From NCBI RefSeq assembly GCF_002443255.2, contig NW_019211458.1:26502485-26566484 (forward strand): DNA of 64,000 nucleotides. The letters are read 5' to 3'. Shown here in pieces: positions 1-11,229 of this stretch (within the stretch, counting starts at the first letter, position 1; every line of letters begins with the position of its first letter). The DNA comes from Varroa destructor (taxonomy: Eukaryota; Arthropoda; Arachnida; Mesostigmata; Varroidae). The notes under the pieces were generated by a model. That model was not told where the DNA came from. It did no database searches and saw only the letters and a program-made list of their open reading frames with translations. Made by a program: the position numbers and the translations under genes.

Positions 1-1675
1 CAACGCGAAATCGAAACGGGTGACTATAATAAGATACGTTTAGGGTGAAGAAGGGGGTTCTTGCATTGCGTTGAATGTTGGATACACACACTCAGATACA
101 GAAACATAAGGCCAACGTCGTTAAAACGGTATAGTGTTGGGGCTTATATAGACTGGATCGACAACGGGATTACGTGTGATACAGGCAATGGTCAGTGGTG
201 CTGACAGACTTGGGCAATGATTACCTATCAACATTGCTTAGTGAAATCTTACCATCGGAGAGAAGGAACGTTCCGGATGACTGGAAACTGAGTCGGATAG
301 ATTTAGCCGGGCAATATCTTCTTAGTAGCATTAATGAAATCGATAATCTATTGTAACCGACCTAAAAGAGGAAATGGTAAGGCAAGAAGATAGTGAAAAC
401 CAACTAGTGCTTAGGTCGTTGCCATTCATAAGAAGGCAACGACTAAACGTTAGATTATTGATAGTATATTGACAAGGATATATTGTAGATAGTATAGATC
501 GATAAAAGATTACTAACCACCTGTTTTTTGGATATGGAAGAGTGTGAAGAAATCACAAAGCCCCTGCGATATGCGGCAGTGCTCATGCACTCGTAACTTC
601 GACCTGGTGATAGCGTCGGATTGTTGACGGCAGCAGTTAGCTATGATAGAATAATACTGCCCTCAATTGAGCCTTCTAATACTTTTACAGCGGAGAATAA
701 TTTTGTAAGGCTCAAAGGCAAATAAAAGTCCGTTTAGCTAGACATCCGCATTTATACCATCTAATTGCACCGGTGCTCTGTAGATCATCTATTCCGTAAA
801 ATCTTTCAATTGAACGTAATGCTTTTTGTGGTGTATACTATAACAGAATCACTATAAAATATGGACTATTACAAGGTGCCTCTCTAAAATGTGGCTCTGT
901 TTACAACGACATAATTTAAGCCGCGGCAAAAAAATATATTTGCTCTAGCGTGTTGTAAGAGAAAGCAAGCTTACAGTGGGATAATTTATTCGAAAATTGC
1001 GAGGCCCAAGAAAAGCATCGGTTGAAAAAATAGGTTTATAAGGCTGCCTGTAAATTTGAAATCTGAGATCTGCCTCGGCAAACGTATCGAAAACGACACC
1101 GTGAAATATTATAGTTTAGCTCATTTAGCTCGGTGACATACAAAAAATTCTGCCAAAAACATCGGACCTCGGCATTTTGAAGATCGTATACGCAACAGGT
1201 TGGCTGATTGAGGATATATACAAGTTCGATAGGAGCCACATGATAAGGATGCTAAGACTCAATACATTTGACATATTTATAATACTTCCAATATCGGGCA
1301 AATTTGTCAGATTATAACACAATATAGATAGCGATACCCCAGCTTAAATAATTTAAGAAAAATTATTCATAACTTAACTTTGGAGGCGTTTTTCAAGAGA
1401 CAGGCCAAAAGAGAATAGCATTAAAATAGAATTATAGCTTCACGTGTCTACATCGGTAGTGGAAAGGAGTCGCGCTCTTTTCATATTTGCTTTAGTTCGG
1501 GGAACACTCCCCCGGTCTTGCCCATTGAGCGTCCTGAGATACGCAGACACTTTTACGACTTAGGAAAGTAACTTGTCTTTCGTTCATACAATACAATTAT
1601 TGCTATTCCATGATTTTAGCTTGGTTCCATTTGTATTCATTTATATTGCTAACCTATACTCCTGATTTTTGCCAG
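1..1675. other. No gene seen; AT-rich flank
   Basis: This tract is AT-rich with only short chance frames on both strands. No good acceptor/donor pair flanks an open frame, and there is no repeat of note. The right end (about 1640-1675) has the branch-point-like and pyrimidine-rich look of an intron end leading into the next candidate exon. I read it as intergenic or intronic. Confidence 0.5.
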
Positions 1676-1903
1676 TCTTGCCTCATGTTTTACGTTCCCG
1701 CCGATCTACATACGAGAGCTTGTGCAACGCCTATTATTTGTGTTCTAAGGGAGCCAAGGTCTTTGACGTCTGTGTCGTCGGGGCGCACCCCAAATGCGAA
1801 TTGGACTTTGAACGGTTGTCTGAAAAACGTCTGTTGTATTCAGGTCTCCGGAAAATTTGCCGAGGAGCCTACTTTGGCCGTGCTATATGTAACGTAACTT
1901 TGT
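1676..1903 (+). CDS. Candidate internal exon, Cys-rich frame
   Basis: A very strong acceptor precedes it: a CTAAC branch-like motif and a pyrimidine tract ending TTTTTGCCAG at 1675. A GTAAGC donor follows at 1904, and a weaker GTAACT lies a few bases upstream. Two frames stay open. One reads C-x5-C-x9-C (CNAYYLCSKGAKVFDVC), which recalls the central spacing of peritrophin-A/CBM14 domains, though the flanking cysteines do not complete that pattern. The other frame ends in a short stretch resembling the last strand of an Ig-like domain. I cannot choose between the frames, so the product is unknown. Splice-site strength is the main support, and a chance frame remains possible. Confidence 0.35.
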
Positions 1904-2010
1904 GTAAGCATATGATCCACAAACGTACAACAGAATGAGCGGACGCGCTGCTTTCTTCACTTACACCGATGTGCATTGTTCTTCTTCGGTTCGCCTTGTC
2001 GGTTGCTCAG

Positions 2011-2139
2011 CCATATTTATCCGTTCAAGTCCGTCCTGGTGTAAGTTCGAATATCCATCCACCGCTATATGCGGCAACCAAATCTACGTCCAATCTCTCA
2101 GTCTATACCGCCGCGCCAGGTAGCACTAGTACTCTGTAC
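2011..2139 (+). CDS. Candidate internal exon, Ser/Thr/Pro-rich
   Basis: A long pyrimidine-rich acceptor (…GGTTGCTCAG at 2010) and a CTGTAC|GTAAGCC donor after 2139 flank 43 open codons in phase 0 at both ends. The translation is rich in Ser, Thr, Pro, Ala and Tyr, with stretches such as YAATKSTSNLSVYTAAPG, like a flexible extracellular or cuticular linker. It would join the preceding candidate exon in phase if that exon uses its GTAACT donor. No domain is recognisable. GC is higher here than in the flanking AT-rich DNA. Confidence 0.35.
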
Positions 2140-3179
2140 GTAAGCCTGGCCACCTTTCGATTCTCCAGTGGAGCTGTAGGGCAAACTCGGCTTCCATGTT
2201 CACCGCGTCCCGCACACTGATTGACCCTCTGCCTCCACAACGAGTAGTCAGCAGTTTCCGCAGGAACGGCCACTAGGGCAATAGTTGTTTTTCTTGTTGT
2301 TGCAGAGTTTTGCCAGCAGAGCAAAAAATCTATGAATATCTACATAGTATAATACGCTGACTCTGTTGTCAGTACGATAGAGGTGACGTTGTTTTGTATT
2401 TTATGAGCGATGCTTTTGTGGAAGACTTCGGCGTCTTATTCCTTTAAGTCTCTCACCAGGAAAGGGCAGCCTGTCGCGCGCCTCTCTGAGGGCAGTGGCA
2501 ACGTTTAGACAGCAATATGCGGAAGCAAGACCTCCACTGTACTTACATACATTCTCGCCTCAACCATCGACGGGAAACGGACGCAGACACACATGAAGGG
2601 CGCGGTTCCATCAGTTCACCTTAAGTCTATACAACATAAGTAGCAGTTTTGCTTCGATCCCTTTTATTCTGGCGCGTTTGCGATGCTCACAGATGATCGT
2701 GCGCAAAGTATCGCCTGGTTCGCTCCCGTTACGAGTAAGGGAGACGGACAAACGATAAGCGGAGTAAACCACACGTAGAACGTCTAAGTGAGTTTAAAGC
2801 TTCGCGAGGTCTTAGTCCGGTAGTAACTTCAGCGGAAAGCCGAGGCCTCATGGCATAATACAGAAAATGGAGGGGATCAGGGTTGAAACCGAGATATGGA
2901 TACAAAAAGAGAGAGCACCTGCGGGTGCTATTAAGGTTGCACGAGGGGGGCCGACCTGTGTTGGCCAGTCGTCATTGCCGCACGCCTCCCGGACGATCCG
3001 ATCGCACCGAATGGCATACGACCAAGGAACGAGACAGGAGATGGTATGATACTCGTTGTTGATCACAATGAAACCCCTTATAGAAAGAGGGGGACGTCCA
3101 GGAAAAACTAGTACCAAAGAGAGCCTATCACCAGCGAAGTCGTGTCTGGCCGACTCACCTGGTGGTCCTCGGTTCTCAG

Positions 3180-3347
3180 CTGCTGATGAGATCGGAACAC
3201 GCTAGCCTGCCTATTTCTACCAACGAATCCCCAAACTCCTCTGTGCAGGAGCTTTCCCTAAGTTGGCTCCAGGGTAGAACCTATACGCAACGAGACCCTG
3301 TACAACCAGCATACAATTTCTACAAGAACTCGACGATGGTTCTATAG
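3180..3347 (+). CDS. Candidate exon, unknown product
   Basis: A pyrimidine-rich acceptor (GGTCCTCGGTTCTCAG, ending 3179) opens a frame of 55 codons to a TAG at 3347. A possible GTAGAA donor at 3274 would shorten the exon. The reading includes ISTNESPNSSVQELSLSW. It may belong with the two plus-strand candidates upstream. About 180 open bases at 2864-3045, behind an AG and before a GTATGA, could be another exon between them. No function can be assigned. Confidence 0.25.
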   Translation: MLMRSEHASLPISTNESPNSSVQELSLSWLQGRTYTQRDPVQPAYNFYKNSTMVL

Positions 3348-3545
3348 AAAGAGCGGCGTGCAGGGACGTAGCACCACCATCATTATTGCGTAGCTTGGGC
3401 CTCTTGGCCTCGTTGCCCAAACCTCTTTACTGCTTGGCCAGAAGGCATTACACATAGCTAGCCATCTTAAATATCATTCCATAGCTTTAAGGCGCAACAC
3501 TTAAAGTGCCTAACGTAAACGTTGAAAATCGCTACGTATAACATG

Positions 3546-3573
3546 TTATTATCATCATTATTATTATTATTAT
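3546..3573. repeat. (TTA/ATC)n microsatellite
   Basis: A short triplet run of TTA units interrupted by two ATC units is visible directly. It is a simple sequence repeat with no gene around it. Confidence 0.9.
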
Positions 3574-6540
3574 CCTGCATAAACGTGTGTTAAAGAGAAT
3601 GTATCGCATAGATGATTTGTGTAGGTCCAGAATAGTGTTAAGAACGAAAACTAACATACGAGATCTTATAAAACTTCGGAAAAGCTAAAAAATTAATTGA
3701 GCAAATAAATGTCATCTTCAGCAGCCAAGGCGGAAAAGCCTGAATCTGGCTAATATATATTGGCTAATGGTGTCCAAAATGGGCTTCGGATAAAGGAAAG
3801 TGTATATAACATGCCTGGTAGATGTTCTGGTCAGGGGCATTTTAGCAAAAGTTTACCGACAGCATGATTTGGACGGCCCGAAAGGAAGGTTACACGACCA
3901 GAATGTGTCTCCTCCGATAATGCCATCGTTTTACGTAACATCTGAAAAATGGAACCATCTTGAAAAGCCAAGATGTTTTCACGATGCATACCATCCACTG
4001 GAGATCGGGAAGCCTAGGCTATCGTGTCACTCTACCGCTCACTATTGACTGTTTAAACTCAGGATAGCTCCATCTTTAAATCGTTATCAAATGATGGTGA
4101 CATGCTTGAAATACAATGTTTTGTTCAATGGAGCACTGGATGGTTTTTCGTCACCCCAAATGTGATCATTTCGTTTATTTATGTAGCCATTAATATGATC
4201 ATAGATCGCATTGCTAACGATAAAACGATTTGTTAAAGACTATACTGCCGTTCATTTGTTGCCAGGTTCCAGCAAACCCAAAACGAGCATTTATCGGATC
4301 ATATGTTTTATACATAGTTTACAAATGTCTACTTTATGTTGACACTAAAATTTTGATATTAGATTAAAAAAGGTTATCTTGTCTGGATTCAAGATTCCCA
4401 CCCTTATTAGGACATCTTTAACTATAAAGTTTATACACTTGCGAGAACTACATATATTGTGTGCTTATATTGAAGTTATGCATGTATTAGATCAAGGCCA
4501 CTTTGTTTATTGCCTCAGACGGTTTTACCCAGATCAATGAACTTCAAGCGGCATTGTACCGAGGTCGATGAAGTAATAAAAATATTCGCAGTTCGAGGCA
4601 CAGTTCGAGAAAATGTATAAAGAAACGTTAGCAATATGACGGAAATCAAATGCGTGGGTTTGCCGCCACGTAGTGGCGCATGATGGGATATGAACCTTAA
4701 TTAGCTACTCCATAGAAGGTAAATAAATTTTAGCTTTTTAAATTTTTTTTCAATTTTTAAAACAAACCACTTTCTTAACTCATTTTCTCCGTGGTATTTA
4801 GCAATGTACGCTTTACAATTTGTTACGAATAGCAATCTACGTATCTGACTTCTTATAATCTTTTCTATTTCCGTGACATTCTGGCATCCAGTAGTCAATG
4901 AATACCATAAACTGACAATGTCACCTGTTAATGCAAACAAATCAAATCTACAGAATACTTTTTCAACCTTCAAATATAAAACAGTTACTTCGGGGATGGC
5001 ATTTTCAGCTGCTCATTGGGCTAAGTCAACCCACAAACATCAAGACGATCCTTGGAGCGATCTTCAGAAATACAGTAAAAAGGACATATATATTTTACGT
5101 TTTTTATTACAATATATGTAAAGTGTTCACGACCTGGAATTGTAATCGTTGTGGGTTCTAACGAGCACTTTCTTATGCGATTTAAAATAATAAGAGCAGA
5201 TACACTAAATCCCTATCTAATTTTTTTCATGAATCGTTGATGTTCGTTAGAAGACAACGGTAGTAGGATTAGTCTCGTAAACGCCTATTAACTATATTCA
5301 TTGAATGCATAGCTGAAACTTCTTTCATCTTCTTCTATTCGATGTATTAGTAAAGTGAATGATATTATAGAATTAGGAACGTTTTTATCACTAAGTCATG
5401 TTGGAAGAAAATTATATTGCTTCCTCTCTTATTGATCTCCTGCTAGAGTTAGATAGGCTTACTCAAATAATCGATACCAAAAGCTCGTATGCAACATTGA
5501 CGAGGGGTGATGCTTCAGTGGCTATCGGGGTCAGTGGGATCCGTACCCAAAAAGCAAAGTAACACATGATTGGATTGCCAGATCATGCTGCACGTTACAG
5601 CATCTAAATACATGTAGAACTGTTGAAAAAAGCATCTTAATAAGTATATAAGCTTATATATATATGTATAAGCATTTGTTATATATATACAACGGGTTGG
5701 CTACATCGAGCCGCCCGGCTGATCAGCTTTGCAAGGGGCGAGGCATTTGTCACATATGCCCTCGTGAAATTTAGAAGTGCATAAAAATAAATGCATCTGG
5801 AACTAAACTTATGAAGACTTTCAGTAATGCATACGATGTAATGATAGTAAGCCAACATGACGGCTTGTTTTCCACAACTACTTCTAGTTCGTAGTAATCA
5901 CTGCAGACTTTAAGAGGTGTTGGGGATCATTGTCAATCTATACTTCCGTGTCAGATCCTATATAATGTTATTGCTTGTCTTTTTGTTACGTTTGTATACA
6001 TATATAGAATAAGCAAAGAGTACTCTGTCTAAATCCGAAGTTTTTTCAATGAGGTATTTTCAAGACTGTATCTTGAGCGAAACGGTTTCTCCAATGATTT
6101 TTTTTATGTATGCTAGAATTGCCGTTTTCAATGGTCGTGTATATTCAATATAATAAATATTCTACAGCGCAAAGTCGGAACCTAATCTACTCGCTGCTCA
6201 CCTTCAAAATACTCTTTCTTTCATCCGCAAATTTTTTTTATAGTTGTTGTACAACATATGATGCTTGTACGTGTAGACCTTTAAAACTGTCGCTTGTACA
6301 CACCACATATAAAAATAGGCGGCAGAAAAAGTTGGGTTTTGTGCTTATAGGATGCCATAAGCTTCAAACATGCATGGGCTTAAAACGACTAATTCCCAAG
6401 AGTTCAGGGGCTAGAAAGAGCCAGAAGTCCTAAAAAGACTAATGGATATTCTCCTCCTTAAAACGGCTGTTAATTTATGTATGAATAAAATAAATGTGCA
6501 TCAAAAATGCCTTTTTGAGCTATTATGATGAATTGTTGAG

Positions 6541-6559
6541 TTTTTTTTTTTTTTTTTTT
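6541..6559. repeat. Poly-T run (19 T)
   Basis: Nineteen uninterrupted T residues on the plus strand. It could be a homopolymer microsatellite or a degenerate poly-A tail of a minus-strand retro-insertion. No element body or target-site duplication is visible around it. Confidence 0.9.
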
Positions 6560-6851
6560 ATGTTAAAACCCTACTAGGGATCCTACGCTGTGTTTTATGG
6601 ATTTTTTTGCCCGATTTTTCATAAGCTGTGAGAGATTGCCAACAATGTAGACCGTCGATTTCGGACGCAAAACAGAATGTTTCCAATATATACAGGTTAA
6701 TTAATTTTCCCTCAGATTCCAAAGATAACGATTCGTTTTTCACTCAAGAAGATTGCCCTTCTTCGGGTACCAAAAATAACGTATGAACGCATTTTCGCGA
6801 CGACAAACAACCCGCTAAAATTTCCATAAATTCGAAGGATATTCCGCGAAG

Positions 6852-6869
6852 TATATATATATATATATA
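6852..6869. repeat. (TA)9 microsatellite
   Basis: A perfect alternating TA run within AT-rich DNA. Similar runs occur at 10320, 15374, 16418, 31429 and 62487. Confidence 0.9.
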
Positions 6870-7579
6870 GAAAAATGTGTACTATGCCATCACGCATATG
6901 GACCGTGACGAGCTGGATTCTAAATCTACATTATAAATATTATTTTTTGGAACAACCACTGATTGCCGTAATTCCAGACTCTAAATCCCTATGATTCAAT
7001 TACTGAATATTCCGATATAGAAAACTGATTTTTAAGCAAAATGATTCAGTTGGATATATGTATACCTAAAATAAGTAATCTGTTTTGTTCTTAGTAGTGA
7101 TCCGTAAGGAGGTTGAAGAAGTGCTCAATAGCAATTTATTTCACTTTTACTAGACTGCCTTTACTTCAACCTGTAGCTAAGCACACAAACAAATGCGCAC
7201 TTGTCCCCCATTCTCTTTGTCTACTGATTCGAAGAACAACTCAACCCTTTTTTAAGTACTGAGATCGTTTTTGGCGAAGCCCAGTTAGCACTGTGACTAA
7301 ACTAAACCCATCATAGTGACTGTTCGCAACCTCGTAAACCAGCTCGCGTCTCATAGCAGCAAATTCATTCGGCATTCTCACACTCTCACAGTGCCTCTAC
7401 TATACACATGTGGGTGTAACTACACTGAAATTAAAAGCAGAACGTTGACTCGATTGTCGTCGCTAGATTTGCCCTCAGCTTCAAGTGAATTGAATAGCAG
7501 CTTGTGTTGCTACCGGTGCAGCATATTTAATGGACGCACTTCGTTCGCTGTTCGAATCTTTCTCGTAACTAGCAGTTCT

Positions 7580-9150
7580 GAATGATAACATTGAGCGGTT
7601 TCGTGGTTGACCTTCATGTTTCTAGCTCATGTCTTTCCGTGTTGTTCCGCTTGTTCTGTACTGGTCTGTCGACTAATGTTGCAGGCCTGCAAGGGGCAAG
7701 AGCTCAGCGAAAACGCTGCTTTCGAACAGAGAGCTGTATCGCAACGTTTCTGTCCAATAGCCTAACAGCTGCCGCTGGGTTAGGTAGATCCAGCCTAGTT
7801 TTCGGCTGTAATTAGAGAATGCGCCGGCGATGGTACCAAAGCTCAGAATAAAGGGAGAGCGGGAGAAACGGAAAGAGGGAGGGGGGGCTCGATGCTAGAA
7901 GAGAAAACCATGGTCAGTAGCGGCTACTGGTTGGAATTGCTGGCGGCAGGGCGCAGTTGTCTGCTAATTATACGCACCGCTCAACCGAGGCACGGCGAAC
8001 GAGAACAAGGCACTGACCGCCCCACCGAGCAAGCAACCACCTCTTTCAAGGTAGGAGAGAAGTACCACGAACACAACAGCGAATAGGGTATGGGTGTCGA
8101 ACAGGACATGGCGCGGCTGGTTGTTGGATGCTCACTTCTGCCTACCCAATCCATAGCGACTTAACGCACTGGCCCGGGAGCCGACCGGCTGGGCTAGGAC
8201 CCGGGCGTCCCATTACCGCCGTCGCCGCCGCCGGTGCTCAACAAAGGATCTTTCAGTTGTGCCCTCGAGCCCCGCTTGGGGCAACGCACCATACCGACAG
8301 TGGTCGTCTTTGCTCTGCACGTCCAGCCTACGTTCGTAGTTTCCCGACAACTGCGATCCCGTCGCAACTACCGTTGTCTTTGCTATCAGCACGGTGGTTG
8401 TTCGTTGCCGGTTTCTACAACTGCTGCCACTGATACTACCCCTCGGTGCTACCATCTGCCGTCTACCTGCGTTTCTCCTGCTATCTTTTTGGCTTCTAGA
8501 TGCCTTCAGGGGAGGATGAATCTGCTGCTGGCCGATGCTGCATGAGTGTGCCGCGCCGAAATCTCGAAAGGTGGACAGTGGCTAAAAGCAGATGGGGATT
8601 AGAAAAGGAGCGAGGGGGTATAGGGAATTTGTGCTAACATTTCCTATGGTAGCTACGCTGACTGCTGCGATCATATCCCGCCTCCCTACGTCAGATTTCC
8701 CTCGTATCGTTCGCGGTTGCCCTCATTCCGACTCATACGACTAGTCCCCTTTTGTGTATACGAATTTCAGCTGGTGAAGTTGAGAAGGCAGAAGAAGGCC
8801 GGACCACCACCATAAACAGCAGGGTGGCTGGGGGGGGACTAAACAGGCAATCAGCTCGCCTCTGGCCAAGAACAGACCAGTGGTCAGCCGCCCACTATTA
8901 CTGCTTCTGCTACTACAGTCGTCACTCTGTGTACCCCTCATGAAAAGAGAATGGCTTCATTTTTAATTAGAGACTGGTCGACACGAGAAGCAACGGCAGC
9001 AGGACTAGCACAGCATCAACCGCGCGCCGGCGCCTTCAAATCAAGAAGAAGAGGACAGGGCCAGAACAAGTGTCGGAGCAGGCTAGCGAATGGCCGGCCA
9101 AATAGGCAAAACTAGTGGGAAGATAAGAACGCCGTCAGCACTGTGCGTCT
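7580..9150. other. GC-rich block, no convincing gene
   Basis: GC content rises sharply compared with both flanks. Triplet-like wording (gccgcc, ctgctg, cagcag) keeps several frames open on both strands at once, so an open frame here is weak evidence for a gene. No in-phase exon pair with good splice sites was found. It is one of about a dozen such blocks in the window. A promoter/CpG-rich region or decayed triplet repeats could explain it. Confidence 0.4.
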
Positions 9151-10990
9151 CTTCTACAGAAATCGAAGGATATCAATGTTAATACTGGATTTACACCATA
9201 TTTGGTATTTATGTGTCTTTGCGGCGCTTTTTGGCAGTTATTAAATCCTTGTGAATAAAAGTATTTAAAAAGGTATTCTAGCTAGGAAAAACTACGGCAT
9301 GATAAAGAAATATAAATTTTTATGCAATCGTTTTATTGCAAACTCTTTATAACCACGCTATATCCGTACCTTACGAATAGACACAGATACATACCTGACC
9401 ACCATCGAGGTCAGGATACCTTCCGCTATAACACAACGCCTTATTCTAATACTACATTGCTCCTACGTTATTGTGCCGTATACTTCGTCGACCTCTAATA
9501 ATTTTCAGCTGTGTCTGTATGAATCTTGCTTTCTAAAGTTGAGAAAAGTTACCAATTTTCAATCAGTCTTATTGCTTTGGCTTCTGTTAGAAGCCTAGCC
9601 GCTTAGTAAAATCCAAGAGTTTCCCAGGCGCCGCCATTCTTTCAGTGTACTACAACTTTTGTTCAGCATCGTTCGGTCTTTTCTATTGAGAGGCTATAAT
9701 GGCGTAAGTCTAGCCTGCCCTGCACGAAAGCGGTGGCAACTCAAGGCTCACTTCTAATAGCCATTGTTATCAGGCCCTTCTGTTTGCCTCTTGATACTAT
9801 GCAGGCTGATTTTTTTAAAAGTAGTAATTCAAAAGCCTGAACCATCTACCTGGTTTGTTTGTGCGGCCTACAAATTCATAAGGTAGTTAGGTTTGTTCAG
9901 GTTTGAAAACGCTGACAATTCGGCAGAAGAAGAAGGTCATGTGCTTCCTCATGCGTTACCTGGCCTAACATAAATGAGTGTGCTCTTGTGAAGTAGAAAA
10001 GAGTCCGATTCATTTAAATTCTGTTGGAAAGAAATGCATACGTAGACAGATCATGTCTGTTAACGTTGTTCTAGAATCGGCGGATGAACAGACAAGCCTG
10101 GACATTATCTTTGCGCTTTAGACACGCTAACAAAGAGCATTGCTCGCGCAAATCTGCCAATTTCGGCCGCTTTTCAGGTATTCGTGGAAAGAATTTGTCC
10201 TTGGCCATGTTGAGTCTGTATTTGTAGATCGTTATCTAAATTCCTTATTTTTCAGTTTGTATAAAAGACAAATAGTTTAAGGATTGTAAATAGCGTCGGA
10301 TGTGGTTGCGCAGGACATCATATATATATATATATATATATACTTTAGATGATAAAATTGGACACTCAAAGCAGTTGCATTGCTTGTATAGACATGTTGG
10401 TCATTTGACTATCGAAGAAACGACTCAAGTCTTGCAATTTCTATCTTTTCTAGCTGTAACCCTGTTGCAAACTGAAAACATGTAAGACTAGACAACCTCT
10501 GAAACTCAAATAGTCAGGTATGACTCCCTTGTCGACGCTAACCGATGCTGGCAGTGGAATAATGTGAGCAGAAAATACTTCGGCCATTTTTGGCCCCACT
10601 GCCGCCCATCGCGGTCAGCTCACGCTATGATCGAATTAAAATTTCCCCAACGGGAATTTTCATTAATTTGTTTCCGTCCGTTGGCCGATGGAACACCATC
10701 GAAGCATTAAGCATTTATTATTAAGCAACGGGATAAGAGCGTCACGTTCCCACTTTTTTCGTAGGGTCTCGAGCTTGGTTCTAACAAGGCAAAGTCTCTG
10801 TAGTCTCCAGTGGTTTGTTATAGCGGCGACAAACCTCAGGAGTGAAAAAGTATGCGTGAAGATTGCAGAATCGATAAGCTCCGACGCTGAACAGTCAGCG
10901 GGGCCTGGGTACGATACGAGTAGAGACAACCACTGCTGCTCCGATGGCTGTTACTGTTCAAGCTGAAGATAATAACATAGGGGCGGCGGC
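9150..10990. other. Non-coding tract with a TA microsatellite
   Basis: Mixed-composition DNA holding short frames only. The frames at 10663-10966 lie on both strands over the same bases and lack clear splice sites, so I do not call them. Nothing else is visible apart from the TA repeat at 10320. Confidence 0.45.
10320..10342. repeat. (AT)11 microsatellite
   Basis: A perfect AT dinucleotide run read directly from the sequence. Confidence 0.95.
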
Positions 10991-10994
10991 ATAT

Positions 10995-11225
10995 TTACCA
11001 GCAGTAGCAGCAGAGTATTATTAAATTAATTTGTTTTGATGAAAATCGTGTTTCCGGCCGCCAAACTCCGGGCATCGTTGGTGTTGTTGTTTCATCGTAT
11101 TCTCGTTCAGGCCTCGTCAAGGTTATTATATGACTGACAAAAATCGCACGGAATATAATTACACCAATGATAATAATCAGAGGAGCTGGTCCTACGTTGA
11201 CCGCGCCTTTTTGGACTTCGAACAT
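10995..11225 (-). CDS. Possible 76-aa single-pass membrane protein
   Basis: From an ATG in a good context (AAAAATG) the minus strand reads 76 codons to a stop. Residues about 13-33 form a strongly hydrophobic stretch (PLIIIIGVIIFRAIFVSHII) that could span a membrane. A polar segment with ETTTPTMPGVWRPETR follows, then a short hydrophobic C-terminus encoded by a GCA/GTA triplet run. The frame is open a further 67 codons upstream, so it may be a chance ORF in AT-rich DNA. There are no splice signals and no recognised family. Confidence 0.22.
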   Translation of the reverse strand: MFEVQKGAVNVGPAPLIIIIGVIIFRAIFVSHIITLTRPEREYDETTTPTMPGVWRPETRFSSKQINLIILCCYCW

Positions 11226-11229
11226 TTTT

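Larger units (their letters stand above)
3400..7300. other. AT-rich non-coding tract
   Basis: About 4 kb of AT-rich DNA without a convincing exon. Short frames around 4701-5161 lie on both strands and overlap, so I treat them as chance. The tract carries a TTA microsatellite, several TA runs and a long poly-T, listed separately. The likely nature is intergenic or large-intron DNA. Confidence 0.5.

Noticed and set aside
6541..6559. Poly-T as the tail of a retrotransposon copy
   Set aside because: No element body, promoter-like start or target-site duplication could be seen next to it.
8128..8545. 100-codon frames in the 8 kb GC-rich block
   Set aside because: Arg/Pro/Ala-rich readings appear on both strands from triplet-like sequence, with no exon boundaries.
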